DNA of 64,000 nucleotides from Marsupella aquatica (taxonomy: Eukaryota; Marchantiophyta), in the NCBI GenBank assembly GCA_973895155.1, contig OZ316892.1, positions 186,001-250,000 on the forward strand. Reading direction: 5' to 3'. This document shows, piece after piece, positions 19,801 to 30,684 of the stretch (positions are counted from its first letter, which is position 1; each line of letters begins with the position of its first letter). The translations under genes and the position numbers were made by a program. The notes beneath the pieces were generated by a model that was not told where the DNA came from, searched no databases, and was given only the letters and a program-made list of their open reading frames with translations.

Positions 19801-22800
19801 TCACGACACCGGTGGTGGATCCTCAATGGATGCCCCCAACACTTCCTCCTCAGCCACTGCCGTTGGCCCGCCTACTGACAGATTACCTGCCCTTGACCGA
19901 GTCAACTCTCCATCGGCCTGACTGGGTCCACCTTCGGCTTCAGCCTCGACACCGGCCTCGGCAATACCCACGGCTTCGGCCTCAGCCACTCCCACGGCTT
20001 CGGCTTCAGCCACTCCCTCGGCTTCGGCCTCCCCTTCCCCTAGGGTAGTTGGATCCTTAGCCGTGACCCTGTCTGGGGTCGGTGCTGGGTCTACCTCCTT
20101 GATCACCACGGCCTGTGAAGTCGTATTACTCCTTGACCCTGAAGGTTTTCGCTTCTTCTTCGTTGGTGGCTCGGCAGCTGGTCCCTTCCCCTTCCCACTT
20201 ACTTCCGGCACTGGTGCAGTTGACGCGGCTTGTCCTTCGGCAATTACCACCCCTGGTAACTGGTTTGTCCCAACGGGAGATGGACCTGCTGCAGCTAAGC
20301 ATTTAAATACTGCGGCTTGTTTCTTCAGCCGCTCTGTTTGGTTGTCGGCCCGCCGCTGTAGGTTCTCCATCTTCCTCGTGATTTCCTCCAACTCCTCTTG
20401 GGTTTCATCCAGGTCCTTACGTGCCCCCTCCAGCTCGTTTTTGGCCTCCTCCTGCTCCCTGTGGGCTTCCTCCAATTCCTTCTTCAAGGTAGCCCTCTCC
20501 TCCCGGGTTGCTCTTAGCTCCTTGTCGAGCTCTGCAATGATGACAGACTCCATCTGGTTCATCTTGGCGTAAGTCTGTTCGAGCATCTCGTCCTTCTCCC
20601 TTAGGTCGGCCTTGAAGCTGGCCGTCAGGGATGCAAGCTCCTGCTGCAGCGCCATAATCCCTTGATAGGATTTCCCTAACTCGGCCTCCTTCTGCTCAAG
20701 GGCTCCGCGGATTTTCTCGAGCTCCCCCTTCAACGCCCATTCCTTTCTTTGGGTCTCCGCCATGGCCCGGCTGTTGGCTGTTATGTGGGCCTCCTCTGTA
20801 TTCTTCAGCTCTTGCTTCCACTTCTCCCTCTCTTTGATCGTGTCGGCCAACTCTTCCTGCGTCTGAGTCAGTTTATCCTTGATATTCTGATTATCAGCCT
20901 GCGCGGTGTCCAACTGCCCCTGCATGATGTTCAGCTCATGTCGTTTAATCCGCAGTTCATCTTGGGCTTTCTTGGCCGCCCTTAGATCTTCAATCTCGGC
21001 TTCCATCCTCCTAAGCCGCCGAATGACCTCGTCCTTCTTGCTTCTCTCTAAAGCCACCGCTTCTTCTAATTGGTGCTTCTCCAACTGCTCCCTATGGAAA
21101 AAGGGTCCTACCTCCAACTCCTCTCCAAAGATGCCGAGCGCAAGTTCCCCACACATCTCACCATACTCCATGGCTCTATTCTTAGCATAGGTGGAGTAAG
21201 TAGAAGTGATCGGCATCGCCCATCGTGGCCTCTGCTCCCACGCTGTCCTGCGGATCTCTTCAATCGTGGCTAGAGGTTTGCTTCCTTTTTCGGCTAGCCG
21301 CCTGATGTCCTCTGGCCAATCTCCTCCTGGTAAATCCTTTTCCTTAGCCAGGGCGGCCTCCTCCTCCTGCTTGATTCGCTCCTGAAATTCCTGCACTGTC
21401 TGTTTTATGCCGTCGAAGCTCGGGGGAGCAACATCTGGTGGGGGAGACTCAGGGCTACTCTGCTGGTTGGGGTCCCCTCGCACTACCCTTGGAAGTGTGG
21501 GGACAAACCGGCCACAGGTCCTTACTCCTGGAACGTGATGGTCCGACCCATAGCCGGAATTATCATGGCTGCAGTCCTCCACTGCCTCCTCTACCTCTTG
21601 GACGTCCGGCTTCTCCCTCTCCTCTTCGTTGGTAGGAGCTTCAGGCAATTCTGCCTCAGATTCGGAGCTTGAGGTTCCCACGTACATTCGAACACCTGGC
21701 TTGGATTCCGGCCTGATTCTCTCCTTGTCTCCAGCAAAGGGGTTTTCTCTTGTGAGCCGGTGTAGGCCTACCTCTGTAGTAGTGTCCTGCATTGTTGCCG
21801 TTGCCGTTGTTGTTGCCGATGCCGATTTCTTTTCTTTCTCCAGTAGTTTCAGCAGACTCTGCATGCCTGGTTGCTGCATCAGCAAGTCCTCCTTCCTGGG
21901 CCTAAACACCTGCTCGATCGTAGGACTAACAGGTGGTTGAGGCTTCTCAGCCAACGGCCTCGGCGTTGGAGCTTCCTCGGGTGCCCTTACCTGCAGGGGA
22001 AGTACCGGGGCAAAAGTCTGACCTCTGGCATACCGGCACAACAGCGGCATGTGATAGCCCAGCCGCGACACGCTCCCCATGCCGATTACCTGCTGCTCCT
22101 CCTTTAAGATCTTCTTCAATTGGTTGAGGAGGTACCCGTTGTAGTCCCGGCTTGGGTCTGGCCTTTCTGCCAGATAGACCTGTGCCTTGCCGATCTCTGC
22201 CCTCGGCAAGTTACAATGCATGGTCACCCGCAAGAAGTCGATCATCTCTCCTATGTGCGGGTTGGTGCAGGTGTTCCGGAAGAAGCCATTCTTCGTTGAT
22301 GGCCCGGGGAACGACCGGAACTCCTTGTCAGGCAAGGTCTTCCTGGTATCAACTTTGGTCTTATTGCCTATCGGCAGGCCAAACACTTCGGCAATTACCT
22401 TGGGAGTAAGATAGAAATCCTTCCCATATATCCTCGTGCAATTGGTCTCGGGTTCCCATGACCCCACGAATTCTAATAGGTCTGACTTCGGTACCTCCGG
22501 TTTCAGCCATGGTAATCTTACAAAGGCCTCCAAGCCGGATCCGGCCATGAAGCCTTGGTACTTCTTGGTCTGCATGGCCGTAAAGCATGCATCCTCCTCC
22601 CGTGCAAAATGTAGTTGCACCTCCACCGGTAGGGTTGCCGCCCAGCCCTTCCAGGTGTCATCCCTGGTTGGAATGGCCTTGATGGGATCGACCTCCTCCT
22701 CTTCGGCTTCTCCCTGCCTCCTGCTCTGCTGCTCGGCTGGCTTCTTTGGTGCCGCCGACCTCGTTCTTTTTGCCGGGGTGGCTTCATCGTTGACGGCTCC

Positions 22801-23424
22801 CTTCCTCTTCATCTCTGCTGCCGTGGAGGTTTCTCCTAGCACCGTTGCCTGGGTCCACCTTTCCGTGCTACCCTTTAATTCCTAGTGTATGTCGTTGCAG
22901 TTCTTGATGGCCTCTCGGATGCCGACGACGCTGTCTTTGCAAAACAGAAGATCGTCGAGTTGATTGGAAGTAGGCGTCCACAGGAACTCGTCCTTGATGA
23001 GTTCGCCTCCTAAGAAAGCCGTCTTCTACAGCTCCCACAATCGAGCGAGCTCCTGCCGTTCTCGAGCTGCCCTTTCTGACTCCTCGTCCTTGTAAGTCTT
23101 GATGTACTCAGTTGCCCGTTCGAACAGGCATCCCCAGAAATGTGCCGCTTGATTGACGTTGCTCATACCCTCCTTAGGTCGATCGTCGGTATCTACTCTC
23201 TCCCCGAGTGCTTGCCTAAGCAGTTGACAGTAGTTGGCCTCCCGTAGTCGTCTGCCTAGTTCGTGCTCGCAAATGAGCCACCATCTCCTGCAAGCGCTCC
23301 TTACCCCTCTCCTCTGCCGGTCCTTCTTCCCGTTGATCCTTCCTAGCCGCCGACGCTTAACGCGCCCTAACCCTAATCGGGTTTTCACCCTTAGCCTTAC
23401 CTCCGGCCTCGGCCCGGGTTCCAT
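19801..23424 (-). pseudogene. LORF in 3' LTR of element M (1,207 codons, two stops)
   Basis: Starts at an ATG in good plant context (ACCATGG) and runs 1,207 codons to 19801, broken only by TAG at 23026-23028 and 22882-22884. Visible in order: an Arg/Lys-rich N-terminus; a segment with 'AAHFWGCLFERATEYIKTY'; a first basic cluster near 'PAKRTRSAAPKK'; a globular region of about 200 residues ('LEAFVRLPWL', 'LLEFVGSWEPETNCTRIYG', 'VIAEVFGLPIG'); an acidic Ser/Pro linker; about 300 residues of heptad-rich coiled coil; a classical KKKRK nuclear signal; and an Ala/Glu-rich 8-residue repeat tail. The globular part faintly recalls plant-mobile-domain or 'putative plant transposon protein' families. 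Function unknown. Confidence 0.8.
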
Positions 23425-23527
23425 GGTTGCCCCTAATTGTTTATATTTTCCTTGTTTTGTCACTATACTAAGGTGTTCCTAGGGTGCCTTCCTGCTTTAC
23501 CCACTTAACCGGCCGAGTGATTCCTGT

Positions 23528-26500
23528 CTAGGCATCACATAGCTCCCCACTTAATTGTGAAGCGTCCTCGCGAACAACTTCATCTTCGTCCATATAGTAT
23601 TTCTTGAGGCGGTCATAATGGATGCGAACTGGATATACCTCTCCCGTAATGTTGGCCAATTGTACGGAGCCATTGGGGAACATCATGGTTACTCTAAAGG
23701 GTCCTAACCAGCGAGTGTAAAGCTTTCCTGGAAACCTACTATACCTACTGTCATAAAGTAGCACAAGATCACCGGTATGAATACTAACTACTTTTAACCT
23801 TTTATCATACTGCTGCTTCATGATATTCTGTCTATATTCTACTCTCTCGGCTGAAATCATTCTCGCTTCCTGTAAAGCTTCTAACCTATATTCTCGCTCC
23901 TTTAGGCTCTCCTCCGCTGAGGCTCTTTCCTCAATTGTAACTTGAAATGTCGGTATCTCAAGTTGCATGGGTACCAGGGCTTCTTGTCCAAAGGTTAAGA
24001 AGAAGGGTGTATGACCGGTAGTGGATTTATAGGCAAGATTGTAAGCAAAAACAGCAGCAAACAATTTATCATCCCAATCGAGTTTGTTCTGAGCTACTGT
24101 CTTGTTCAATATCTTTCCTATGATTCCGTTTGCTCGTTCTGTCAACCCGTTTGCCTTTGGATGGTAGGGAGTAGTAGGCCTATGTTTAACTAAATACTGC
24201 TCATTTAAACGACTAATTATATCATTCAAAAAATGGGTTCCTCTATCACTAACTAATTCTAGGGGTGCTCCATACCTGGTGAAGATCTGCTCATACATGA
24301 ATCTAGCCGTAGTAATTGCATCATCCTTCGTTGTTGGTCTGGCCTCTACCCATTTAGTTGCATAATCCGTAGCCAGGATTATGTACTTGTTCCGTCGAGG
24401 GTGGGTCAGTGGTTTCAGAGGTCCAATGTAATCAATACCCCACTTCTCGAATGGTGCCAGAGGTAGAATAGGGTGCAGTGGATGCCTGGTGGACGCCCTT
24501 GGTCCTCCCGCTCGTTGACAAGGATCGCATTGTTTGATAAACTGATAGACATCTTTGTGCAAGGTGGGCCACCAGTAACCGGCATTTAATATCTTCTTAG
24601 ACGTGGTTACTGGGGCAAAATGTCCTCCGGCCTCCTCTCCATGCATGGCCCGTAGGACTCGTTTTACCTCTCTCTTTTCCAAACATCTTTGAATCGTGCC
24701 GTTGATTCCATGCTTGTGCAGTATGCCTTTAATGCACTGATACTGTCTGACCTTCCGCACAAAGACTGCGGCTTGCTCTCGGCTTAATCCTGGCTGTAAT
24801 CTGGAAGTGCTGAGAAATTGTAAAATCTCAGGGTACCATGTACCAGCTATTTCCACAACGAATAGCTCCTCGTCGGGGAATCGATCATCGATGCAATCCG
24901 TGACAGGTTTACCTGTGATCCTTGAAAAGAAGTCGGCATTGGCATGTAACTTTCCCGGCTTGATCCTCAGCTCATAGTCAAACTCCTGTAATAGCAAAAT
25001 CCATCTTGCTACTCTGCCTGTAAGGTCCGGCTTATTGACTAGGTACTTCAAACTTTCATGATCAGTATGAAAGATTACCTTGTACCCTAGTAAATAATGC
25101 CTAAACTTTTTACAAGAATAAATGACTCCTAATGCTTCTCTTTCCGTGGTAGAGTAGTTCCGTTCGGCATCGGCAAGCTGACGGCTTGCGAAGTATATGG
25201 GATGGTCCCTTCCTTTCTCATCCAACTGACTTAGTACTGAGCCAATACAGAAGCCCGAGACATCTACAAAAACATGAAAATCTTTGTTCCAGTCCGGTGC
25301 TATCATGACTGGGGCCTCTACTAACATCTGCTTCAATTCTACCACCGCTGTGACTCGTTCGGGTGTGGGTTCGAAGTCTGCTCCTGCCTTGAGCATATTG
25401 GTTAATGGTAAAGCTAGCTTGGCAAAATCCTTGATGAACCGGCGATAGTAACCAATGCATCCCAAGAAGGATCTTACATCCTTTATGTTCTTAGGTTGCA
25501 TGATATCTAGCCATATTGCTAGCTTACCTTTGTCAATCTCAATGCCCTTCCTTGATACCTTGTGACCTAGTAGCACCCCCTCGGTTACTGCAAAAAAACA
25601 TTTATCTGGGTGTAACTTGAGACCCACCTCTCTACATCTCATGAAGGTTTTCCTGAGGTATTTAGCATGTTTCGATGCCTTCCCGAATACTGCAAAGTCA
25701 TCAATGAAGATTTCCATGAACTTTCTCAAGTAATCATGAAAAATGTTCACCATTAATCGTTGGAACATAGCTGGTGCGTTGCAGAGTCCAAACGGCATAC
25801 GATTGAAGACATAGATCCCCCATTCCGTGATGAAGGCCGTCTTGATTTGGTCTTCCTGCCGAATCCTGATTTGGTTATAACCAGAGTATCCATCCATGAA
25901 TGAATATAGTTCATGACTGGCTACCATGTCTAGTACCATATCAGTAAACGGTAAAGGAAAATGGTCTTTTAATGTTGCTTCATTCAGCTTCCTATAATCC
26001 TGACAAACCCGGATCTTGGGTTTACCATCGGGTCCAGCTTTCTTGGGAACTATCACAATTGGAGACACCCAGTCTGCTTGCAGGACTGGAGTGATGAATC
26101 CAGCTTCCACTAGTTTGTCGATTTCTGTTTTGACCAGCAGGGAATACTTCGGGTTCATCCTTCGAATTGGTTGTCGAAATGATTTGGCTCCTAACATGAG
26201 ATCAATTCGATGTTCCCCTAGTGTTGGATCTACTCCCTTTAGATCTTGGTGACTCCATGCAAACACATCCTGAAATTCAATCAATAAGTCACTGATCTCT
26301 TTCTCGAGCTCAGGTGCTAGGTTTCTCCCTAAGTTCAGTTCTCTTCCCTCTCCTAAGTCGAGCTTCCGATATTGCCGTGCTTGGATCATATTAATCTGCT
26401 TCTTCAAATTCGGGTCCAGTTCGGCTTCCAGTCTCTCTAATCTCATACCTCCATAAATTGGGATCTCGGCTGGACTAGCCGAGTCGGTCCCTTCCTTGGT

Positions 26501-26794
26501 GTCCATAGATTGTCCCCTTACCGGTCTATTCGGTTTTGAATTAGTGGTCGGCTCCCCTTCCTGCCTTGGCTTTGGATCGTGTCTGTCCATCTCATCCACC
26601 TCTTGCTCCTGAGAGTTAGGCCGCTGTGCTCTCTCAGCTTCTAATAGGGCCTCAATTTGTTCTGCCCTCGTAATCGGCTTGTATGCCGATCCCTTGGTAT
26701 TTAATTCCTTGCCGATGATCGATGGCGTTGTGAACCCTACCGGCTCTGCCACAACGCCTGCAGAAAATCCACTGTCCCTGCTACTGCTCCCCAC
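23528..26794 (-). CDS. pol: family-A Pol: reverse transcriptase, RNase H, integrase (element M)
   Basis: Intact 1,088-aa ORF. Reverse transcriptase: 'QDYRKLNEATLKDHFPLPF', 'FMDGYSGYNQI', 'MPFGLCNAPAMFQRLM' and the catalytic 'FIDDFAVF' (FIDD in place of YxDD). RNase H: 'FVDVSGFCIGSVLSQ', 'TEREALGVIYSCKKF', 'HTDHESLKYLV', 'ANADFFSRI', with all four acidic residues. Integrase: HHCC zinc finger ending 'CDPCQRAG', DDE core at 'WGIDYIGP', 'VSDRGTHF' and 'YHPKANGLTERANG', and a GPY/F-type end 'WLGPFRV'; no chromodomain. It overlaps gag-pro by 58 nt in the -1 frame. Its last three codons and stop (12 nt) are the first bases of the 3' LTR. Confidence 0.95.
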   Translation of the reverse strand: MGSSSRDSGFSAGVVAEPVGFTTPSIIGKELNTKGSAYKPITRAEQIEALLEAERAQRPNSQEQEVDEMDRHDPKPRQEGEPTTNSKPNRPVRGQSMDTKEGTDSASPAEIPIYGGMRLERLEAELDPNLKKQINMIQARQYRKLDLGEGRELNLGRNLAPELEKEISDLLIEFQDVFAWSHQDLKGVDPTLGEHRIDLMLGAKSFRQPIRRMNPKYSLLVKTEIDKLVEAGFITPVLQADWVSPIVIVPKKAGPDGKPKIRVCQDYRKLNEATLKDHFPLPFTDMVLDMVASHELYSFMDGYSGYNQIRIRQEDQIKTAFITEWGIYVFNRMPFGLCNAPAMFQRLMVNIFHDYLRKFMEIFIDDFAVFGKASKHAKYLRKTFMRCREVGLKLHPDKCFFAVTEGVLLGHKVSRKGIEIDKGKLAIWLDIMQPKNIKDVRSFLGCIGYYRRFIKDFAKLALPLTNMLKAGADFEPTPERVTAVVELKQMLVEAPVMIAPDWNKDFHVFVDVSGFCIGSVLSQLDEKGRDHPIYFASRQLADAERNYSTTEREALGVIYSCKKFRHYLLGYKVIFHTDHESLKYLVNKPDLTGRVARWILLLQEFDYELRIKPGKLHANADFFSRITGKPVTDCIDDRFPDEELFVVEIAGTWYPEILQFLSTSRLQPGLSREQAAVFVRKVRQYQCIKGILHKHGINGTIQRCLEKREVKRVLRAMHGEEAGGHFAPVTTSKKILNAGYWWPTLHKDVYQFIKQCDPCQRAGGPRASTRHPLHPILPLAPFEKWGIDYIGPLKPLTHPRRNKYIILATDYATKWVEARPTTKDDAITTARFMYEQIFTRYGAPLELVSDRGTHFLNDIISRLNEQYLVKHRPTTPYHPKANGLTERANGIIGKILNKTVAQNKLDWDDKLFAAVFAYNLAYKSTTGHTPFFLTFGQEALVPMQLEIPTFQVTIEERASAEESLKEREYRLEALQEARMISAERVEYRQNIMKQQYDKRLKVVSIHTGDLVLLYDSRYSRFPGKLYTRWLGPFRVTMMFPNGSVQLANITGEVYPVRIHYDRLKKYYMDEDEVVREDASQLSGELCDA
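23540..23556 (-). other. polypurine tract of element M
   Basis: Sense strand AATTAAGTGGGGAGCTA directly before the TGTGATGCC start of the 3' LTR. It is also coding, as the end of pol. Same sequence at 60571-60587. Confidence 0.8.
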
Positions 26795-29694
26795 TTAGCC
26801 GTTTCATCCAATTGGTCTACATCCTTTACTTCCTCTGGAATTGCAGCTAAAAAGGTGGATTCTATTGTAAAGCAGTCCTCGACCTCTTCGTCTTCTTCTT
26901 CCAAGTCACCTTCTATTGGTTCTTGCCATAATCCGCTGGGGGGTACCTCTGGTCCAAAGACACCTTCTTCGGTTAGGTTAGTGAGGCATTCTAACCAACG
27001 TACTTCATCGGCTGACTCCAGTCCACTGTCGTACCCATCTACTTCCCTTATGCTTTTCCTACGGTCATCCTTAGTGTCCCAGGATACTGTGATAGAGGGG
27101 GTCCCGAAAGTGAACTGCTTTTTACCCCAATCTTCTATTACCTCGGCTAGGTACAGCCATGGCCTACCAATCAATAGCCGGAATGACGTAGGATTTACCG
27201 GCTTCATTACTACATAGTTAATGCTAAAGAAGATACCTCCTATCTCTGTCTTGATGCCGGTTAACACTCCCGTAGGAATGACCTGATATCCATTGGCCAT
27301 GTTCAACACTCTTCCAGTCATCTCCGGTGTTAGACCCCACCCTTTTGCTGTTGAATCAATCATAATACATACCCCTGATCCTCCATCGATGGGTACCCGT
27401 AGTAATAATTCTCCTTGAATCATTAATGGTAATGCTGGGGCTCCTTGATCTTCTTCTATCATTAGTATGTCGGATCTGGTTGCTACCTTGGGTAATCTCG
27501 GCTTGCTGAGAATAGCCTTCCTTAATTGCTTCCGGAAGTACGGGCTATTTTTCAATAGTTGACCTACTGTTGCCGAGACTCTAGATTCTAGTACATCTTT
27601 AGCCAGGTCATAGGGAACAATCGGCTTCTCCTCTGGTGGTGTTTCCGTCTTGGATTCGGCCAGTTTTGCCACGCTAGTCTCCACAGCTGTTGGGTCTTCC
27701 GAAGCAAACAATGCTTTTGCTCGTTTTACATCTTTGGCAATGGCTTCGGTATTCTCCAGGGTTTCTAATTCTCTTAGTTGTTCCTTAACACTAGCCGTAA
27801 CAGAGGGGTAGAACAACTTAGGATGATCTCGATTGAAGTCGCTATCTTGTGAAGGATTGGTTTCACTGGTGGGCTCATGGCTTACCTGTATTGCCGGAGC
27901 CCTCCCTTCTCCTTCTGTTGATGTTGACGAAGAGTCGATCCTTTCCTCCGTAACCTTCCCTTTATTTTTGGCCAGCCCATCCCACCTTTCCTTCCTTCTG
28001 GTAGATCGAGTAGAGACCCGGTAGCAATCATGATCTAAATCCTCCTCTGAGAAGGTTGATAGGGCTTCGGCCTCATCATCAGATGGTACGAACTCTGCCT
28101 CGGCATCCTCTTGCCATCCTAGTTTGATGTGGTTGATTTGAACTCCTCCGGGGGTAGTACCTGGCGGTAAGATCTTGATCGGCAAAAGCTTATGATTTGC
28201 GGCTAGGCCTGCCAACCAAGTAGGACATTGCCCTAGCATATGACCTTCCTGTCGGCATCCCATACATAGCTGAGCTGGTTGTCCATCACCCTGTTTGCGT
28301 GCATTCGGGCATTCTCTAGCAAAATGGCCAGGTTGACCACAATTATAGCACGCCGCAAATCTTTGCACATTCGGCCTAGGAGGTACTGACGGGTTCTAAA
28401 TAATCCGAGGATACATCTCTCCTGGATTGTTCCTTAACCCTGACCACAGAGATGCAGGTCTGTTGGATAGGTCTCGTGCTCCAATCTCACTGATGCCGAA
28501 AACACTATCAGCGGCATCTCCCAAAAAGTACTCTACTTCTCCCTGACATGGTCTGATCTCGGCCACATGCCGAACATGATTAGTATTAAGCTTAGGACAC
28601 GCATCTTTATGGTGTCCGGTTTTATAACATAAGGCACACCATACAGAGCTATCCTCCTGTACTACCTTCTTCTTTGGTTTTACCTCTGCAATGATAGCCT
28701 TAAGTTGCTCGGTAAGGGCTACGATGTTATCTGGTGGCTTAGCCTCCATCTTGACTTTCGTCTTCCCTCTCCTTCTGCCCTTCCTTTTCCTAGTTTTTTC
28801 TTCTTCAGAACTAGAAGATGACTCACTCTTGCTACTCCCACTATCCGAGCTTGACTTATCACTTCTAGACTTCTTGGGATGTTTCTTCTTCTTATCTTTT
28901 TTCTTATGGGGTGATCCCTCCTCTGATGAGGAACTCTCAGACTTAAGCTGTTTCTTCCGGCTTGTGATATCTGCATTAATGTATAATTGAATATCCTTAA
29001 TTGCTTCGGCTAAAGTCTCCGGGTTCTCCTTCCTAATTGCAAAACTCATCTTCTGTGGCAAAGCATTCACCAACCATTGAAGTTGCATACCTTCAGATGC
29101 ATTGGTCTTTGTACGTCTTACCAGTTTCTGAAAGCGTTGCAAGAACTTCCTGAAGGATTTGTTCTCCTTGAACCGAAGTTGTCCCAACTTCAGCACTGCT
29201 AGTTCTGAAGTTCCAATGGGTCGAAACTCCTTAACAAAGAGTGTTTTGAAGATATCCCAGATGGCTTGATCTTCCACATCTAATGCTCTGTACCAAGGCC
29301 TAGCCTCACCCTTGAACAGGCCGGGAAGAATCTGCATCTTGATGGCCGATTCTCCATTTGCTGCAGCGGTTCCCTCGAAATCATCCAACCATTCGTCCGG
29401 ATCCTCATCTCCTCTCCCATGAAATGCCTTGTAATGTATGCGCGACCGCTGGCTCAATCTGGTCCCTGGCCTCTCGTCTGGCCGTGCCTCTGGTTCCCCC
29501 ATGTCGGTTGGAGACTCACTTCTCCTTACCGACTCTTCTTCTGGTATGTCTTCTTCGACGCCACTTCCAGTTTCGGAGCTACCAGCTCTTTCTGCCCCTC
29601 TCAGTCGCTGTGTATCATGCCACCCGGCGAGCTGCTGCAGTCAAGCTCTCTCCCTTTGAATCACTCATTCTTCCCTCGGTGTAAGGTCAGTCAT
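26737..29694 (-). pseudogene. family-A Gag-protease (element M; two stops)
   Basis: One long frame from the ATG at 29694 to a stop at 26737, broken by TGA at 29641-29643 and TAG at 28396-28398. Capsid: 'YKAFHGRGDEDPDEWLDDF', 'GEARPWYRAL', 'FKTLFVKEFRPIG' (Retrotrans_gag). A Ser/Lys/Glu-rich tract follows, then three CCHC zinc knuckles: 'CALCYKTGHHKDAC', 'CYNCGQPGHFAREC' and 'CMGCRQEGHMLGQC', the first separated from the others by about 75 residues. The aspartic protease has 'RVPIDGGSGVCIMI' (DGGSG active site) and a downstream 'LLIGRPWL'. The two stops differ from the one in the plus-strand copy (55582), so they are independent decay. Confidence 0.85.
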
Positions 29695-29740
29695 TACCTA
29701 CGCTTCCGTTCTAACTTCATATCTCACGGCTTAAGAAATG

Positions 29741-29759
29741 CCCCCTCCATCTAGCGCCA
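29741..29759 (-). other. primer-binding site of element M
   Basis: Sense-strand TGGCGCTAGATGGAGGGGG, four T after the LTR end. TGGCGC... sites are typical of plant gypsy elements primed by the 3' end of a tRNA; I did not assign which tRNA. Confidence 0.7.
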
Positions 29760-30018
29760 AAAATGTGGTGCGTCCCATGGCTCCCTAAACCCAAGAAACC
29801 CCCCAGCTCAAGCCGATTCCCGCAGGTTTCGTGCTTGGCGAGGCCGTTTCCGCGGCTTAGCGGCATGGGACGCTGCTAACCTTCTACTACTACTATTAAC
29901 ATTTTACACACATATACTGGACAGATCCTTCATCGGGTCATGAGATACGTAGCCGGCCTAATATAGGCCTTCCCCTGTCTTCCCCTGTCTTCCCCTCCGT
30001 CTTGTTAGGTATGTTTGG

Positions 30019-30034
30019 ATTCCGCCGCCGGAAT
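30019..30034 (-). promoter_or_regulatory. conserved LTR hairpin, family A (5' LTR of M)
   Basis: ATTCCG-CCGC-CGGAAT, identical to the copy at 19135-19150. Confidence 0.65.
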
Positions 30035-30172
30035 GATCCCCAATAGGCTTGGTTAAGCCGCTAAGACCTCTCTCAGCTTGACACATCCAACTCTCACTCC
30101 CCTGCTTACTTTCCTTCCTTCTGTTGATGTGGGCACTCTTCACACAAGTTAATGCGACACACAAATAGCAAA

Positions 30173-30195
30173 ATGACTCATTCTGACTGAGTCAT
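30173..30195 (-). promoter_or_regulatory. bZIP/GCN4-type palindrome in 5' LTR of M
   Basis: ATGACTCA-7-TGAGTCAT, unchanged from the 3' LTR copy. In the 5' LTR it would be upstream of the presumed transcription start. Confidence 0.5.
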
Positions 30196-30684
30196 ACCAT
30201 GCACTTGCCATACAAACAGTACATCTCATACACAAGTTCTGCGAACTAAGCCGTGAGGCCAACTCTATTCAGCTCTTAGGCATGAGGAAACATGAATATA
30301 CACAAGGGTCACTGTATGACTAACCGAGAGCTTCTCGTACTACTTGATCCCAGCCCGGCTGGTGCAAACTAAAAACTTGCTAAAGAAGAGGCCCTGAGCT
30401 CCCCGCTGCCCAGGTACTTATCCTGGTAGTGGATCCGCCATTCTTTGCATCGTAAGCCTAATCTACTTAACAGTAATCTACTTGCCCGAATCTACCTATG
30501 TACAGCAAGGCAGGAGCACAAGTGTTGCTCCTACCAGTGGGACCGCAATCCCACTAAGCTAAGTGTCAGGGCCGCTCCTGGTTCTGATCCTAATCCTAAA
30601 CGTGGAGATCCGCGCCCGCCCTGCCCACTCACGCCTCCTCCCTCCACGTCCGCCCTCCCTAAAAGGAACGGCGCCCTTGCACTG

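Larger units (their letters stand above)
18880..23539 (-). repeat. 3' LTR of family-A element M (4,660 bp)
   Basis: On the sense strand it starts TGTGATGCC and ends CGCACCACA (TG...CA). It is nearly identical to 29764-34432 over most of its length, but strongly different in about 600 bp covering the LORF C-terminus. It contains LORF (19801-23424), a bZIP-type palindrome (19289-19311), a conserved hairpin (19135-19150) and a 10-bp inverted repeat near the end (18886-18895 with 18980-18989). 18880-19800 is LTR without coding sequence. Confidence 0.93.

Noticed and set aside
19679-22885. Long plus-strand ORFs opposite LORF (for example 20063-20572, 22436-22885), repeated in every LTR
   Set aside because: They are antisense shadows of the GC-biased LORF codons: Ser/Leu-rich, without domains, and they repeat only because the LTR repeats.
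18880-23539. The 4.66-kb repeats as segmental duplications of a host gene for a coiled-coil protein
   Set aside because: They sit exactly at both ends of gag-pol elements, start after a polypurine tract, end before a primer-binding site and have TG...CA ends with target duplications, so they are LTRs.
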